In this document: positions 49,706 through 59,582 of the stretch, in pieces
Layout of the letters: every line of letters begins with the position of its first letter
Numbering within the stretch: position 1 is the stretch's first letter
From: Streptococcus oralis Uo5
GTDB taxonomy: Bacteria; Bacillota; Bacilli; Lactobacillales; Streptococcaceae
NCBI RefSeq assembly: GCF_000253155.1
Contig: NC_015291.1
Location: 777,001 to 841,000 of the forward strand
Direction of reading: 5' to 3'
Length of the DNA: 64,000 nt
Translations under genes and position numbers: made by a program
Notes under the pieces: generated by a model
What the model was told of the DNA's origin: nothing
The model's database searches: none
What the model saw: only the letters and a program-made list of their open reading frames with translations

Positions 49706-49730
49706 TGAGGAGGCTATGCCTCCTTTTTCT
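49706..49730 (+). terminator. udk terminator
   Basis: AGGAGGC-TAT-GCCTCCT followed by TTTT. Confidence 0.85.
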
Positions 49731-49782
49731 ATTTTTCCTTTAGTTTCGGTAGGAAAAAGGTGATTTTTAAGCATGTTTTTGG

Positions 49783-49819
49783 TATAATAATACCCATGGA
49801 AAAGCAAGAAAATGAATAG
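49783..49819 (+). promoter_or_regulatory. xseA promoter and 7-codon upstream frame
   Basis: TGG-TATAAT (-10 at 49783-49788) is followed seven bases later by an ATG opening a 7-codon frame, MEKQENE, that stops at 49819, nine bases before the xseA ATG. The frame would be at the very 5' end of the mRNA. It may be chance or a small regulatory frame. Confidence 0.4.
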
Positions 49820-49828
49820 TAGGTGGAG

Positions 49829-51169
49829 ATGGAAAAGTATTTATCGGTAACAACTTTGACCAAGTATCTGAAAATGAAATTCGATAAAGACCCTTACTTG
49901 GAACGGGTCTATTTAACTGGTCAAGTTTCCAACTTTCGTAAACGACCTACTCACCAATATTTTTCCCTAAAAGATGACCACGCAGTCATTCAAGCGACCA
50001 TCTGGTCAGGGATCTATCAGAAATTAGGTTTCGACCTGGAAGAGGGGATGAAAATCAATGTGATTGGACGAGTTCAGGTTTATGAACCGAGCGGGAGCTA
50101 CTCTATCATCATTGAGAAGGCTGAACCTGATGGGGTTGGGGCGCTTGCGATTCAGTTTGAACAACTAAAGAAAAAACTAACGGAAGAAGGTCTCTTTCAA
50201 GAACGCTTCAAGCAACCTCTTCCCCAATTTTCTAAGAAAATCGGTGTGGTGACCAGTCGTAGTGGAGCCGTTATTCGAGATATCATCACGACCGTCAGCA
50301 GACGTTTTCCTGGTGTTGATATCCTTCTCTATCCGACCAAGGTACAAGGTGATGGAGCAGCGGAGGAAATTGCTCGAAATATTGCGCGTGCCAATCAACG
50401 TGAGGACCTAGATGTTCTCATCATTGGTCGTGGTGGTGGTTCCATCGAGGATCTCTGGGCCTTTAACGAAGAAATCGTGGTACGAGCGATTTTTGAATCT
50501 CGTTTACCAGTTATCTCTAGTGTGGGGCATGAGACGGATGTGACCTTGGCAGATTTTGTAGCGGATCGTCGGGCGGCGACACCAACAGCTGCAGCTGAAC
50601 TGGCAACACCTGTCACTAAGTTGGATCTCTTGACCCATTTGCAAAATCAGGAAAAACGAATGGCGACAGCTGTACAAAATGTCCTATCTAAGAAACAAGA
50701 AGCTCTGAAAAAATGCAGTCAGTCAGTCATCTTTAGACAGCCAGAGCGCTTGTACGATGGATATTTGCAACGGTTAGATCAACTACAACTGCGATTAAAA
50801 CAAAGTTTGCGAACACGGATTTCTGATAATAAACAGCTAGTCCAAGCAAGGACGCATCAACTAGTCCAATTATCACCTATAACCAAAATCCAGCGTTATC
50901 AAGACCGTTTAGGTCAGTTGGACAAGCTCCTCCGTGGTCAAATGGCGCTGGTTTATGATGCCAAGGTTGCTGAGGTCAAGCGACTTTCGGAAGCATTGCT
51001 GATGTTGGATACGAGCCGAATTGTGGCGCGTGGCTATGCTATTGTCAAAAAAGAAGAGACAGTTGTGGATTCGGTTGAGAGTTTGAAGAAAAAAGACCAA
51101 GTGACGCTTTTGATGCGAGATGGTCAGGTAGAATTAGAGGTTAAAGATGTCAAAACAAAAGAAATTTGA
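49829..51169 (+). CDS. xseA: Exodeoxyribonuclease VII large subunit
   Basis: Catalytic subunit of the single-strand DNA exonuclease. The 446 residues have an N-terminal OB fold (about 1-100, [23 protein letters not shown]), the catalytic core with [14 protein letters not shown] and [18 protein letters not shown], and a long coiled C-terminus that binds XseB. The start is ATG at 49829, giving the family start [10 protein letters not shown], behind TAGGTGG; an in-frame GTG two codons earlier has no Shine-Dalgarno site. It overlaps xseB by 23 bases and heads the chain of coupled genes that runs to the phosphatase at 55138. Confidence 0.95.
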   Translation: MEKYLSVTTLTKYLKMKFDKDPYLERVYLTGQVSNFRKRPTHQYFSLKDDHAVIQATIWSGIYQKLGFDLEEGMKINVIGRVQVYEPSGSYSIIIEKAEPDGVGALAIQFEQLKKKLTEEGLFQERFKQPLPQFSKKIGVVTSRSGAVIRDIITTVSRRFPGVDILLYPTKVQGDGAAEEIARNIARANQREDLDVLIIGRGGGSIEDLWAFNEEIVVRAIFESRLPVISSVGHETDVTLADFVADRRAATPTAAAELATPVTKLDLLTHLQNQEKRMATAVQNVLSKKQEALKKCSQSVIFRQPERLYDGYLQRLDQLQLRLKQSLRTRISDNKQLVQARTHQLVQLSPITKIQRYQDRLGQLDKLLRGQMALVYDAKVAEVKRLSEALLMLDTSRIVARGYAIVKKEETVVDSVESLKKKDQVTLLMRDGQVELEVKDVKTKEI

Positions 51170-51359
51170 GGAAAATCTAGCAGAACTGGAAAGCATTGTC
51201 CAAAGTTTGGAAAACGGTGAAATTGCTCTGGAAGATGCGATTGCTGCCTTTCAAAAGGGTATGGTCTTGTCAAAAGAGCTCCAAGCGACCTTGGACAAGG
51301 CTGAAAAGACCTTGGTCAAGGTCATGCAAGAAGACGGAACAGAAAGTGATTTTGAATGA
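51147..51359 (+). CDS. xseB: Exodeoxyribonuclease VII small subunit
   Basis: A 70-residue helical protein that binds the XseA C-terminus in several copies. The signature [26 protein letters not shown] (about residues 7-32) is typical. It starts inside xseA and ends overlapping the ispA ATG by 4 bases (ATGA), so translation is coupled on both sides. Confidence 0.95.
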   Translation: MSKQKKFEENLAELESIVQSLENGEIALEDAIAAFQKGMVLSKELQATLDKAEKTLVKVMQEDGTESDFE

Positions 51360-52231
51360 AGAAGCAAGAAAAATTAGCTCTTGTTGAGTCGGCTTTGGAA
51401 AATTTTTATGGAGACCAGCAGTTTGCTTCTAGTTTACGAGAAGCTGTTCTCTATTCCATTCATGCTGGTGGCAAGAGAATTCGGCCTTTTCTCTTGCTAG
51501 AGGTTCTGGAATCCTTGCACGTTACTATTAGACCAGCACATGCTCAAGTGGCTGCGGCTTTGGAAATGATTCATACAGGGAGCTTGATTCACGATGATCT
51601 TCCTGCCATGGATGATGATGATTACCGTCGTGGTCGGTTGACTAATCATAAGAAATTTGGCGAAGCGATGGCAATATTGGCAGGAGATGCCTTGTTCCTA
51701 GATCCCTATGCCTTGATAGCTCAGGCAGATTTGCCAAGTCAGATCAAGGTGGACTTGATTGCCAACCTATCCCTTGCTTCAGGAAGTCTAGGCATGGTGG
51801 CAGGGCAGGTTTTAGATATGGAAGGCGAACACCAACATTTGTCTTTGGAAGAACTTCAGACCATTCACGCTAATAAAACTGGTAAGTTACTTGCCTATCC
51901 TTTCCAAGCAGCTGCTATCATAGCTGAATTAGCACCAGAAATCCAAGCAAAACTGAAAACTGTGGGTGAATTGATTGGCCTTGCCTTTCAAGTTCGAGAT
52001 GATGTACTGGATGTGACCGCTAGTTTTGAGGAAATAGGCAAGACACCACAAAAGGATTTACAGGCAGAAAAGTCAACCTATCCAGCCTTGTTGGGCTTGG
52101 AAGAGGCTATTGACTTTTGTAACGAAACTCTGAATCAAGCCATGGCTAAATTAGAAGAAATTGCTGAGCAGGCTAGCTTTGAAACAGAACCGATTGTAAA
52201 TGTAGTAGAAAGTTTGAGAATCAATGGCTAA
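51356..52231 (+). CDS. ispA: Farnesyl diphosphate synthase (geranyltranstransferase)
   Basis: Condenses isopentenyl diphosphate with dimethylallyl and geranyl diphosphate to make farnesyl diphosphate, precursor of undecaprenyl carrier lipid. The 291 residues have the first aspartate-rich motif [11 protein letters not shown] (about 79-89) and the second, QVRDDVLD (about 215). [12 protein letters not shown] near residue 37 binds diphosphate. It overlaps xseB and tlyA (by 8 bases) in the operon. Confidence 0.95.
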   Translation: MKKQEKLALVESALENFYGDQQFASSLREAVLYSIHAGGKRIRPFLLLEVLESLHVTIRPAHAQVAAALEMIHTGSLIHDDLPAMDDDDYRRGRLTNHKKFGEAMAILAGDALFLDPYALIAQADLPSQIKVDLIANLSLASGSLGMVAGQVLDMEGEHQHLSLEELQTIHANKTGKLLAYPFQAAAIIAELAPEIQAKLKTVGELIGLAFQVRDDVLDVTASFEEIGKTPQKDLQAEKSTYPALLGLEEAIDFCNETLNQAMAKLEEIAEQASFETEPIVNVVESLRING

Positions 52232-53039
52232 GGAAAGAGTGGATGTACTAGCTTATAAACAGGGCTTGTTTGAAACGCGTGAACAAGCCAAGCGTGGTGT
52301 CATGGCTGGTCTAGTCGTAGCAGTCCTTAATGGGGAGCGTTTTGACAAACCAGGAGAGAAAATCCCAGATGATACTGAACTAAAACTCAAAGGTGAAAAA
52401 CTCAAGTATGTCAGCCGTGGTGGTCTAAAACTGGAAAAGGCCTTGCAAGTCTTTGATTTGTCAGTGGATGGGGCGACCACGATTGATATCGGAGCCTCTA
52501 CTGGAGGATTTACTGATGTTATGTTGCAAAATGGTGCTGAGTTAGTCTTTGCAGTTGATGTCGGTACCAATCAGTTGGCTTGGAAATTACGCCAAGACCC
52601 ACGGGTTGTCAGCATGGAGCAGTTTAATTTTCGTTATGCTGAAAAGACTGACTTTGAGCAGGAACCAAGCTTTGCCAGTATTGATGTGAGTTTTATTTCC
52701 CTCAGTCTGATCTTACCAGCCTTGCACCGTGTCTTGGCAGATCAAGGGCAGGTGGTAGCACTTGTTAAGCCTCAGTTTGAAGCAGGTCGTGAGCAAATAG
52801 GGAAAAATGGAATCATTCGAGATGCCAAGGTTCATCAAACTGTCCTTGAATCTGTCACTGCTATGGCGGTTGAACAAGGTTTTTCAGTGGTTGGATTAGA
52901 CTATTCACCAATCCAAGGAGGACATGGAAACATCGAATTTCTGGCATATTTGAAAAAGGAAGAGGGAGCAAGCAATCAAGTTGCCCCCAAAATAGAAAAA
53001 GTTGTAGAGAGAGCACATAGAGAATTTAAAGATGAATAA
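52224..53039 (+). CDS. tlyA: TlyA family rRNA methyltransferase/hemolysin
   Basis: A 271-residue protein with an N-terminal S4 RNA-binding domain (about residues 3-65, [23 protein letters not shown]) and an FtsJ-like methyltransferase domain with SAM motif DIGASTGGFTDVML (about 89-102) and the KPQFE motif. Characterised TlyA proteins 2'-O-methylate rRNA; the hemolysin label is historical. In this position in Firmicutes it is usually named YqxC. It overlaps both ispA and argR. Confidence 0.92.
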   Translation: MAKERVDVLAYKQGLFETREQAKRGVMAGLVVAVLNGERFDKPGEKIPDDTELKLKGEKLKYVSRGGLKLEKALQVFDLSVDGATTIDIGASTGGFTDVMLQNGAELVFAVDVGTNQLAWKLRQDPRVVSMEQFNFRYAEKTDFEQEPSFASIDVSFISLSLILPALHRVLADQGQVVALVKPQFEAGREQIGKNGIIRDAKVHQTVLESVTAMAVEQGFSVVGLDYSPIQGGHGNIEFLAYLKKEEGASNQVAPKIEKVVERAHREFKDE

Positions 53040-53463
53040 AAAAGAGAGACTTGAAAAAATTAGAAGATTTGTTACGGATTACCAGATCGGGACTCAGGAA
53101 GAAATTGTTGAGTACTTGAGGGAAGCAGGTATTTCTGCTACTCAAGCTACTGTCTCAAGGGACATCAAAGAACTTGGAATTGTTAAAATTCCTTTGAAGA
53201 ACAACACCTATATCTATGAGTTGCCAAAATCAATCGTCAAAAGTTTGCAGTTGGCTGAGGATAATATTGTGAGTTCTGAGTTAATGGGAAATATGATCAA
53301 CCTTTCTGTCATTCCTGGAAATACTATTTTTGTGAAGAGTCAGTTGGTTGAGACATTCTCTGAACATATTTTTAGCTGTCTAGCAGATGATGATTCTATC
53401 TTAATTGTAGCTAGAACAGCAGAGGCAGCTGAAGAAATTGTTGAACAAGTCAAAAAATGGTAG
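53032..53463 (+). CDS. argR: ArgR-type arginine repressor
   Basis: A 143-residue transcription regulator with an N-terminal winged helix (about 1-70, TQEEIVEYLREAGISATQATVSRDIKELG) and a C-terminal oligomerisation/arginine-binding domain. The usual GDDT-type ligand motif reads ADDDSI here, keeping two aspartates. It is the argR of the conserved Firmicute ispA-tlyA-argR-recN cluster. Streptococci often have several ArgR/AhrC paralogues that work together, so its own targets cannot be assigned from this sequence. Confidence 0.92.
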   Translation: MNKKERLEKIRRFVTDYQIGTQEEIVEYLREAGISATQATVSRDIKELGIVKIPLKNNTYIYELPKSIVKSLQLAEDNIVSSELMGNMINLSVIPGNTIFVKSQLVETFSEHIFSCLADDDSILIVARTAEAAEEIVEQVKKW

Positions 53464-53469
53464 GTCAGT

Positions 53470-55137
53470 ATGTTACTTGAAATTTCAATAAAAAACTTTG
53501 CCATTATTGAGGCGATTTCGCTCAATTTTGAAAAGGGTATGACTGTTTTGACTGGGGAAACGGGTGCTGGAAAGTCTATCATTATCGACGCTATGAATCT
53601 CATGTTGGGGGCTCGTGCAACGACAGACGTTATTCGTCATGGTGCGCCAAAGGCGGAGATAGAGGGGCTTTTCTCGGTTGAAAATAGTCGCCTTTTACAG
53701 GAACTTTTTGAAGAGCAAGGTTTGGAAATGGGTGATGAAATTATCATCCGCCGGGAAATTTTGCAAAATGGTCGTAGTGTTAGTCGCGTGAATGGTCAGA
53801 TGGTCAATCTGTCTGTCTTGCGTGCCATTGGGCAACACCTTGTGGATATCCATGGTCAGCATGACCAAGAGGAGTTAATGCGTCCACAACTGCACATCCA
53901 GATGTTGGATGAGTTTGGTGATGCAGCTTTCTTGGACTTGAAGGAGACTTATCAGACGAGCTTTGATGCCTATCGCAAAATGCGTAAGCAGGTTCTAGAA
54001 GTCAAGAAAAACCAACAGGAACACAAGGCTCGTATTGAGATGTTGGAATTTCAAATGGCAGAGATTGAGGCAGCGAACTTACAGGCAGGTGAAGACTTGG
54101 CTCTCAACCAAGAACGAGATAAACTCCTCAATCATAAGAATATTGCAGATACGCTAACCAATGCCTACACTATGTTGGACAATGAGGAATTCTCCAGTCT
54201 TGCTAATGTCCGTTCAGCCATGAATGACATGGAAAGTGTTGAAGAATACGACCCTGAATACCGTGAAATTTCAAGTTCTCTGTCAGAGACCTACTATGTT
54301 TTAGAAGATATTACAAAGCGTTTGGAAGATATTATTGAAGATCTAGATTTTGATGGCAATCGACTCATGCAGGTTGAGAATCGCCTAGATCTTCTGAATA
54401 CTATTTCCCGTAAGTACGGTGGAACTGTGGATGATGTCCTGCTTTATTTTGCTAAGATTACGGATGAGTACAATCTCTTGACAGGAAATAACCTTTCCTC
54501 CGAAGACATGGAAGCAGAGCTTAAGAAATTGGAAGTCAATCTTGTTGACTTGGCAGGACAGCTTGCAATAGCTCGCCATGATTTGGCCCAGCAGCTTGAG
54601 GCAGAGATTAAACAAGAACTGCAAGACCTCTATATGGAGAAAGCTCAATTTCAGGTTCGCTTTAGTAAGAGCAAATTCAGCCGTGAAGGAAATGAAGCAG
54701 TTGAGTTTTACATTTCTACTAACCCAGGTGAGGACTTTAAACCTTTGGTCAAGGTGGCGTCTGGAGGAGAATTGTCTCGTCTGATGTTGGCTATCAAGTC
54801 TGCCTTTTCTCGTAAGGAAGGTAAGACCAGTATAGTCTTTGATGAGGTGGATACGGGAGTTTCAGGTCGTGTTGCTCAAGCCATCGCTCAGAAGATTCAT
54901 AAGATTGGCCAGCATGGTCAGGTTCTTGCTATTTCTCACCTTCCACAAGTGATTGCGATCGCGGATTATCAATTCTTTATTGAAAAGATTAGTGACGAAC
55001 ATTCAACTGTTTCGACAGTTCGTCTCTTGACTTTAGAAGAACGAGTAGAGGAAGTTGCTAAGATGTTAGCAGGAGAGAATGTAACCGAAGCGGCCCTTAC
55101 CCAAGCGAGAGAATTATTGCAAACGAGGGAGAAATAA
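53470..55137 (+). CDS. recN: DNA repair protein RecN
   Basis: SMC-like ATPase that acts at double-strand breaks. The 555 residues have Walker A GETGAGKS near residue 30, two coiled-coil arms (about 150-220 and 290-370), signature SGGELSRLMLAIK and Walker B IVFDEVDTGVSG. The final base of its TAA is followed directly by the ATG of the phosphatase gene. It lies six bases after argR. Confidence 0.95.
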   Translation: MLLEISIKNFAIIEAISLNFEKGMTVLTGETGAGKSIIIDAMNLMLGARATTDVIRHGAPKAEIEGLFSVENSRLLQELFEEQGLEMGDEIIIRREILQNGRSVSRVNGQMVNLSVLRAIGQHLVDIHGQHDQEELMRPQLHIQMLDEFGDAAFLDLKETYQTSFDAYRKMRKQVLEVKKNQQEHKARIEMLEFQMAEIEAANLQAGEDLALNQERDKLLNHKNIADTLTNAYTMLDNEEFSSLANVRSAMNDMESVEEYDPEYREISSSLSETYYVLEDITKRLEDIIEDLDFDGNRLMQVENRLDLLNTISRKYGGTVDDVLLYFAKITDEYNLLTGNNLSSEDMEAELKKLEVNLVDLAGQLAIARHDLAQQLEAEIKQELQDLYMEKAQFQVRFSKSKFSREGNEAVEFYISTNPGEDFKPLVKVASGGELSRLMLAIKSAFSRKEGKTSIVFDEVDTGVSGRVAQAIAQKIHKIGQHGQVLAISHLPQVIAIADYQFFIEKISDEHSTVSTVRLLTLEERVEEVAKMLAGENVTEAALTQARELLQTREK

Positions 55138-55866
55138 ATGACAGACTATTATGTTATTGGAGATGTTCACGGGAAAGCAGGTATGCTAGAAGATCTGCTC
55201 AAAACCTGGGATGGTCACACCCAGTTGCTCTTTCTAGGGGATTTGATTGACCGAGGTGAAGATAGTCGCCGTGTTCTAGAAATGGTCAAAGACTTGGTCG
55301 ACAATCAAGGGGCTATCTGTCTATCAGGAAACCACGAGTATATGTTTCTGACTTGGCTCGATGACCCAGAAGAAAGCTATGACCATTATCGTCGCAATGG
55401 TGGAGATACAACTATTAACTCTATCCTATGTCGTCCCTTGGATGCACCAGTTGATGGCGTAGAAGATGCCAAGCGTGTTGCGACTGAAGCGGCAGACTTG
55501 GTCGAATTTATTCGTCAAATGCCATTTGTAGTAGAGACAGACAAGTATATCTTTGTTCATGCTGGTATTGATTTGACCTTGGATGATTGGCATGAAACGA
55601 CTGATTACAAGAAAGTCTGGCTCAGAAAACCATTCCACGAAGCCGAAAATCATACTGGAAAAACCATTGTCTTTGGGCATACACCGGTTTATGGTTTGCT
55701 AAAGCAAGACCGAGGTACTGCTGAGCTTTGGATAACAGATGATGGCAAGATTGGCATGGATGGAGGAGCTGTCTATGGTGGTGTCCTTCATGGGATCGTC
55801 TTTACAGACCAAGGAATGGCAGAACACCACTTTATCGAAAATGATGGCTTTATTGCCGAAGATTAG
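55138..55866 (+). CDS. Metallophosphoesterase of the PPP Ser/Thr phosphatase type
   Basis: A 242-residue calcineurin-like phosphoesterase with the PPP signatures GDVHGK (about 8-13), GDLIDRGEDS (about 35-44) and GNHEYM, and the histidines in FVHAG and FGHTPVYG that complete the two-metal centre. It resembles bacterial PrpA-like and Ap4A-hydrolase-related enzymes; the substrate is unknown. It starts immediately after recN, the last gene of the coupled chain. Confidence 0.88.
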   Translation: MTDYYVIGDVHGKAGMLEDLLKTWDGHTQLLFLGDLIDRGEDSRRVLEMVKDLVDNQGAICLSGNHEYMFLTWLDDPEESYDHYRRNGGDTTINSILCRPLDAPVDGVEDAKRVATEAADLVEFIRQMPFVVETDKYIFVHAGIDLTLDDWHETTDYKKVWLRKPFHEAENHTGKTIVFGHTPVYGLLKQDRGTAELWITDDGKIGMDGGAVYGGVLHGIVFTDQGMAEHHFIENDGFIAED

Positions 55867-55887
55867 TACTCCTAGCAGGGTATGGTC

Positions 55888-55916
55888 TTGTCAAAATGTT
55901 AAAAACAATTTATAAT
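55888..55916 (+). promoter_or_regulatory. lepA promoter
   Basis: TTGTCA, 17-bp spacer, TATAAT, 28 bases before the lepA ATG. Confidence 0.75.
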
Positions 55917-55944
55917 TAATAGATACCCTGAAAGGAAGAGCAGC

Positions 55945-57768
55945 ATGAACTTAGAAGAATTAAAGAAACGACAGGAGAAGATTCGAAACTTCTCTATTAT
56001 CGCCCATATTGACCACGGGAAGTCAACGCTGGCAGACCGCATTTTGGAAAAGACGGAGACGGTTTCTAGTCGTGAAATGCAAGCCCAACTTCTGGATAGT
56101 ATGGATCTTGAGCGTGAACGTGGGATTACCATTAAACTCAATGCCATTGAGCTGAATTACACTGCAAAAGATGGCGAAACCTATATTTTCCACTTGATTG
56201 ACACGCCAGGACACGTGGACTTTACCTATGAAGTGTCGCGTTCGCTAGCTGCCTGTGAAGGGGCAATTTTGGTAGTCGATGCGGCCCAAGGGATTGAGGC
56301 GCAAACTCTTGCCAACGTTTATCTAGCCTTGGATAATGATTTGGAAATTCTGCCCGTCATTAACAAGATTGACCTACCAGCAGCTGATCCAGAGCGTGTT
56401 CGTACAGAGATTGAGGATGTCATTGGACTGGATGCCAGCGAAGCGGTCTTAGCTTCTGCTAAGGCTGGTATTGGTATAGAAGAAATTCTTGAGCAAATCG
56501 TTGAAAAAGTGCCAGCCCCAACGGGAGATGTGACGGCAGCACTCAAGGCCTTAATTTTTGACTCAGTTTATGATGCTTATCGTGGGGTTATCCTCCAAGT
56601 TCGTGTCATGGACGGAGTTGTTAAACCTGGCGATAAGATTCAACTCATGAGCAATGGCAAGACTTTTGATGTGACGGAAGTTGGTATTTTCACACCGAAA
56701 GCAGTAGGGCGTGATTTCCTAGCGACTGGGGACGTTGGTTATATTGCGGCTTCTATCAAGACAGTTCAAGACACGCGTGTCGGAGATACAGTGACCCTAG
56801 CAAGCAATCCTGCAGCTGAACCGCTAGATGGCTATAAGCAGATGAATCCTATGGTCTTTGCAGGGCTTTACCCAATCGAGTCAAATAAATACAATGACCT
56901 TCGTGAAGCCCTTGAAAAATTGCAGCTCAACGATGCCAGTCTGCAGTTTGAACCAGAAACATCGCAGGCGCTGGGATTTGGTTTCCGTTGTGGATTCCTT
57001 GGGCTTCTCCATATGGATGTTATCCAAGAGCGTTTAGAACGTGAGTTTAACATCGACCTCATCATGACAGCTCCGTCTGTTATCTATAAGGTTAACCAAA
57101 CTGATGGTGAGTCTATGGATGTGTCTAACCCATCAGAGTTTCCAGACCCAACCAAGATTGCGACTATTGAAGAGCCGTATGTTAAGGCGCAAATCATGGT
57201 ACCACAGGAGTTTGTTGGGGCAGTTATGGAATTAGCTCAACGCAAACGTGGGGACTTTGTGACCATGGACTATATTGATGACAATCGTGTCAATGTTATC
57301 TATCAAATTCCACTTGCTGAAATCGTCTTTGACTTCTTTGATAAGCTCAAGTCCTCGACTCGTGGTTATGCAAGCTTTGACTATGAATTGTCAGAGTACC
57401 GTCCATCTAAGCTGGTCAAAATGGACATCCTTCTCAATGGTGATAAGGTCGATGCCCTTAGCTTTATCGTTCACAAGGACTTTGCATACGAACGTGGGAA
57501 ACTCATTGTTGATAAGCTCAAGAAAATCATCCCTCGCCAACAATTTGAAGTGCCGATTCAAGCAGCTATTGGACACAAAATTGTGGCTCGTACGGATATC
57601 AAGGCCCTTCGTAAAAACGTACTTGCCAAGTGTTATGGTGGTGACGTTTCTCGTAAGCGTAAACTCCTTGAAAAACAGAAAGCTGGTAAGAAACGCATGA
57701 AAGCTATCGGATCAGTAGAAGTCCCACAAGAAGCCTTCCTTAGCGTCTTAAGCATGGATGAAGAATAG
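55945..57768 (+). CDS. lepA: Elongation factor 4 (LepA)
   Basis: Ribosome-associated GTPase that back-translocates or aids ribosome assembly under stress. The 607 residues match the family: G1 AHIDHGKST (about 18-26), [14 protein letters not shown], then EF-G-like domains and the LepA-specific C-terminal domain ([20 protein letters not shown]). The Shine-Dalgarno site is AAAGGAAGAG. Monocistronic. Confidence 0.96.
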   Translation: MNLEELKKRQEKIRNFSIIAHIDHGKSTLADRILEKTETVSSREMQAQLLDSMDLERERGITIKLNAIELNYTAKDGETYIFHLIDTPGHVDFTYEVSRSLAACEGAILVVDAAQGIEAQTLANVYLALDNDLEILPVINKIDLPAADPERVRTEIEDVIGLDASEAVLASAKAGIGIEEILEQIVEKVPAPTGDVTAALKALIFDSVYDAYRGVILQVRVMDGVVKPGDKIQLMSNGKTFDVTEVGIFTPKAVGRDFLATGDVGYIAASIKTVQDTRVGDTVTLASNPAAEPLDGYKQMNPMVFAGLYPIESNKYNDLREALEKLQLNDASLQFEPETSQALGFGFRCGFLGLLHMDVIQERLEREFNIDLIMTAPSVIYKVNQTDGESMDVSNPSEFPDPTKIATIEEPYVKAQIMVPQEFVGAVMELAQRKRGDFVTMDYIDDNRVNVIYQIPLAEIVFDFFDKLKSSTRGYASFDYELSEYRPSKLVKMDILLNGDKVDALSFIVHKDFAYERGKLIVDKLKKIIPRQQFEVPIQAAIGHKIVARTDIKALRKNVLAKCYGGDVSRKRKLLEKQKAGKKRMKAIGSVEVPQEAFLSVLSMDEE

Positions 57769-57780
57769 AAATAGAAAACA

Positions 57781-57813
57781 AAACTCTTGAAAATTTTTCA
57801 AGAGTTTTTTCTT
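57781..57813 (+). terminator. lepA terminator
   Basis: AAACTCTTGAAAA / TTTTTCAAGAGTTT followed by a T run. Confidence 0.9.
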
Positions 57814-57863
57814 TAAATGAGAGTGATAAAATCGGAAACTAACAGAATTGATTAGGTTAAAAT

Positions 57864-57892
57864 TTGACAGAAGTCCTTATTTTTCTTATAAT
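57864..57892 (+). promoter_or_regulatory. Consensus promoter of the lipoprotein gene
   Basis: TTGACA, 17-bp spacer, TATAAT: a full consensus sigma-A promoter, 21 bases before the start codon. Confidence 0.9.
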
Positions 57893-57912
57893 GCAGATGG
57901 AAAGGTGGTAGG

Positions 57913-58536
57913 ATGAAAAAATTATTAATTTTAGGTACTGTAGTTACTGCTAGTATTTTTCTAGCTTCATGCTCCAATAAATCACAAACAGCAACCGAAG
58001 AAAGTTCGTCTGCAGTTGTTAGTTCTTCTAGCAGTCAGGAAACGAGTAGCTCTAGCTCTGCCGTTTCAGAAGCGAAAAAGGAAGAGACGCAAATTATCGG
58101 TTCGAATGAATATGGTTTTGTCAAGGTACCCAAATCATGGGTTCGATTTCATGAAGTAGAAGGTGGAAATGATATACAGTATAGTGATGGAACAGATATC
58201 AACATTGTTACGCTGAATACCTTCAAGGCTGAGCAGTTTAATATCAGTGAAGAAGAATATGCTAAACTGGATGTTGTGACTGTCTCTTCTAGTATTTTAA
58301 CTTCCAAAGAACAAAGCTCTGATTTCAGTAAGGTTTGGGGCTCCAAATCGACCATTGGAGGCTATGAAGCCTATGTTGTCAATGCAATTGCTAAGTCAGG
58401 GAAATACCTCGTTACTTGGGTTTTCCGATCAAATGATGGTAAAATCCGCTATGTTTCACTTGAAGGAGATGGGGAAACTTTAAAAACAATCTTACCGATG
58501 GTTGAAAGTAGCTGGTCAACTACTAAAGCTGAATAA
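57913..58536 (+). CDS. Serine-rich lipoprotein, function unknown
   Basis: A 207-residue lipoprotein. The signal peptide ends in lipobox FLASC (Cys20), followed by a low-complexity Ser/Thr/Glu linker (about residues 22-60) and a compact C-terminal domain of about 140 residues (GSNEYGFVKVPKSWVRFHEVEGG...). This domain resembles small secreted beta-rich domains, but no family is recognised. Shine-Dalgarno AAAGGTGG. A perfect consensus promoter suggests strong constitutive expression. Monocistronic. Confidence 0.82.
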   Translation: MKKLLILGTVVTASIFLASCSNKSQTATEESSSAVVSSSSSQETSSSSSAVSEAKKEETQIIGSNEYGFVKVPKSWVRFHEVEGGNDIQYSDGTDINIVTLNTFKAEQFNISEEEYAKLDVVTVSSSILTSKEQSSDFSKVWGSKSTIGGYEAYVVNAIAKSGKYLVTWVFRSNDGKIRYVSLEGDGETLKTILPMVESSWSTTKAE

Positions 58537-58540
58537 ATGA

Positions 58541-58568
58541 AAAAAAGAAGATCCTTGGTCTTCTTTTT
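58541..58568 (+). terminator. Lipoprotein gene terminator
   Basis: AAAAGAAGATCC / GGTCTTCTTTT (one G-U) with a short loop and T run. Confidence 0.85.
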
Positions 58569-58576
58569 ATGTTTTT

Positions 58577-58584
58577 TACGAATA
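58577..58584 (+). promoter_or_regulatory. dprA: Com-box (ComX/SigX site) of dprA
   Basis: TTTTTTACGAATAG contains the late-competence core TACGAATA. It lies 33 bases before the dprA ATG, right after the upstream terminator, and is the -10-like element read by the competence sigma factor. Confidence 0.92.
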
Positions 58585-58617
58585 GATAGATGAGTAGAAA
58601 AAGAAATGGAGTTGTAT

Positions 58618-59466
58618 ATGAAAATCACAAACTATGAGATTTACAAATTGAGAAAAGCTGGGCTGACCAATCAACAGATTTTAACTGTTCTTGAATATGA
58701 CGAGACTGTAGATCAGGAGCTCTTGCTAGGTGACATTGCGGAAATATCGGGGTGTCGTAATCCTGCGGTCTTTATGGAACGCTATTTCCAGATAGATGAT
58801 GTTCAGTTGGAGAAGGAGTTCCAAAAATTTCCATCCTTCTCGATTCTAGACGACTGTTATCCTTGGGATTTGAGTGAGATTTATGATGCTCCAGCTCTCT
58901 TGTTTTATAAAGGGAATCTAGACTTATTGAAATTTCCAAAGGTTGCTGTTGTAGGGAGTCGTTCATGTTCTAGTCAGGGAGCAAAGTCGGTTCAGAAAGT
59001 CATTCAAGGTTTGGAAAACGAGTTAATCGTGGTCAGTGGTTTGGCCAAAGGGATTGATACGGCTGCCCATATGGCTGCACTCCAGAATGGAGGAAGAACG
59101 ATTGCTGTCATTGGAACAGGATTGGATGTTTTTTACCCCCGTGCCAATAAACGTTTGCAGGAACACATTGGTAATCACCATTTGGTACTTAGCGAATACG
59201 GACCTGGTGAGGAACCCTTGAAATTTCACTTTCCAGCTCGTAATCGAATCATAGCAGGACTGTGTCGAGGGGTCATTGTAGCAGAGGCAAGAATGCGTTC
59301 TGGTAGTCTCATTACCTGTGAGCGAGCTATGGAGGAAGGACGCGATGTTTTTGCTATTCCAGGAAACATTTTAGATGGCCATTCAGATGGCTGTCACCAT
59401 CTGATTCAAGAGGGAGCAAAGCTGATTAGTAGCGGTCAAGATGTGTTAGCAGAGTTTGAATTTTAA
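58618..59466 (+). CDS. dprA: DNA-processing protein DprA
   Basis: Loads RecA onto single-stranded DNA taken up during natural transformation and helps shut off competence through ComE. The 282 residues have an N-terminal SAM-like domain and the Rossmann-like DprA core: VVGSRSCSSQGAKSVQ (about 111-126), SGLAKGIDTAAH and GTGLDVFYP. The start is ATG at 58618 with GGAG seven bases upstream; an in-frame ATG at 58606 has no Shine-Dalgarno site. The com-box upstream marks it as a late competence gene, so the strain has at least this part of the transformation machinery. Confidence 0.96.
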   Translation: MKITNYEIYKLRKAGLTNQQILTVLEYDETVDQELLLGDIAEISGCRNPAVFMERYFQIDDVQLEKEFQKFPSFSILDDCYPWDLSEIYDAPALLFYKGNLDLLKFPKVAVVGSRSCSSQGAKSVQKVIQGLENELIVVSGLAKGIDTAAHMAALQNGGRTIAVIGTGLDVFYPRANKRLQEHIGNHHLVLSEYGPGEEPLKFHFPARNRIIAGLCRGVIVAEARMRSGSLITCERAMEEGRDVFAIPGNILDGHSDGCHHLIQEGAKLISSGQDVLAEFEF

Positions 59467-59518
59467 GGAGAAATTGTTCATTCAGATAAACTTTTCTACT
59501 ATATATAGGAGTTAAGTC

Positions 59519-59547
59519 TTGACAGCTATAGAAAAATGGTTTACACT
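59519..59547 (+). promoter_or_regulatory. topA promoter
   Basis: TTGACA, 17-bp spacer, TACACT, about 36 bases before the topA GTG. Confidence 0.6.
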
Positions 59548-59582
59548 TTATAAAGTTTATTACTTTGAAAAGGTGTGATAGT

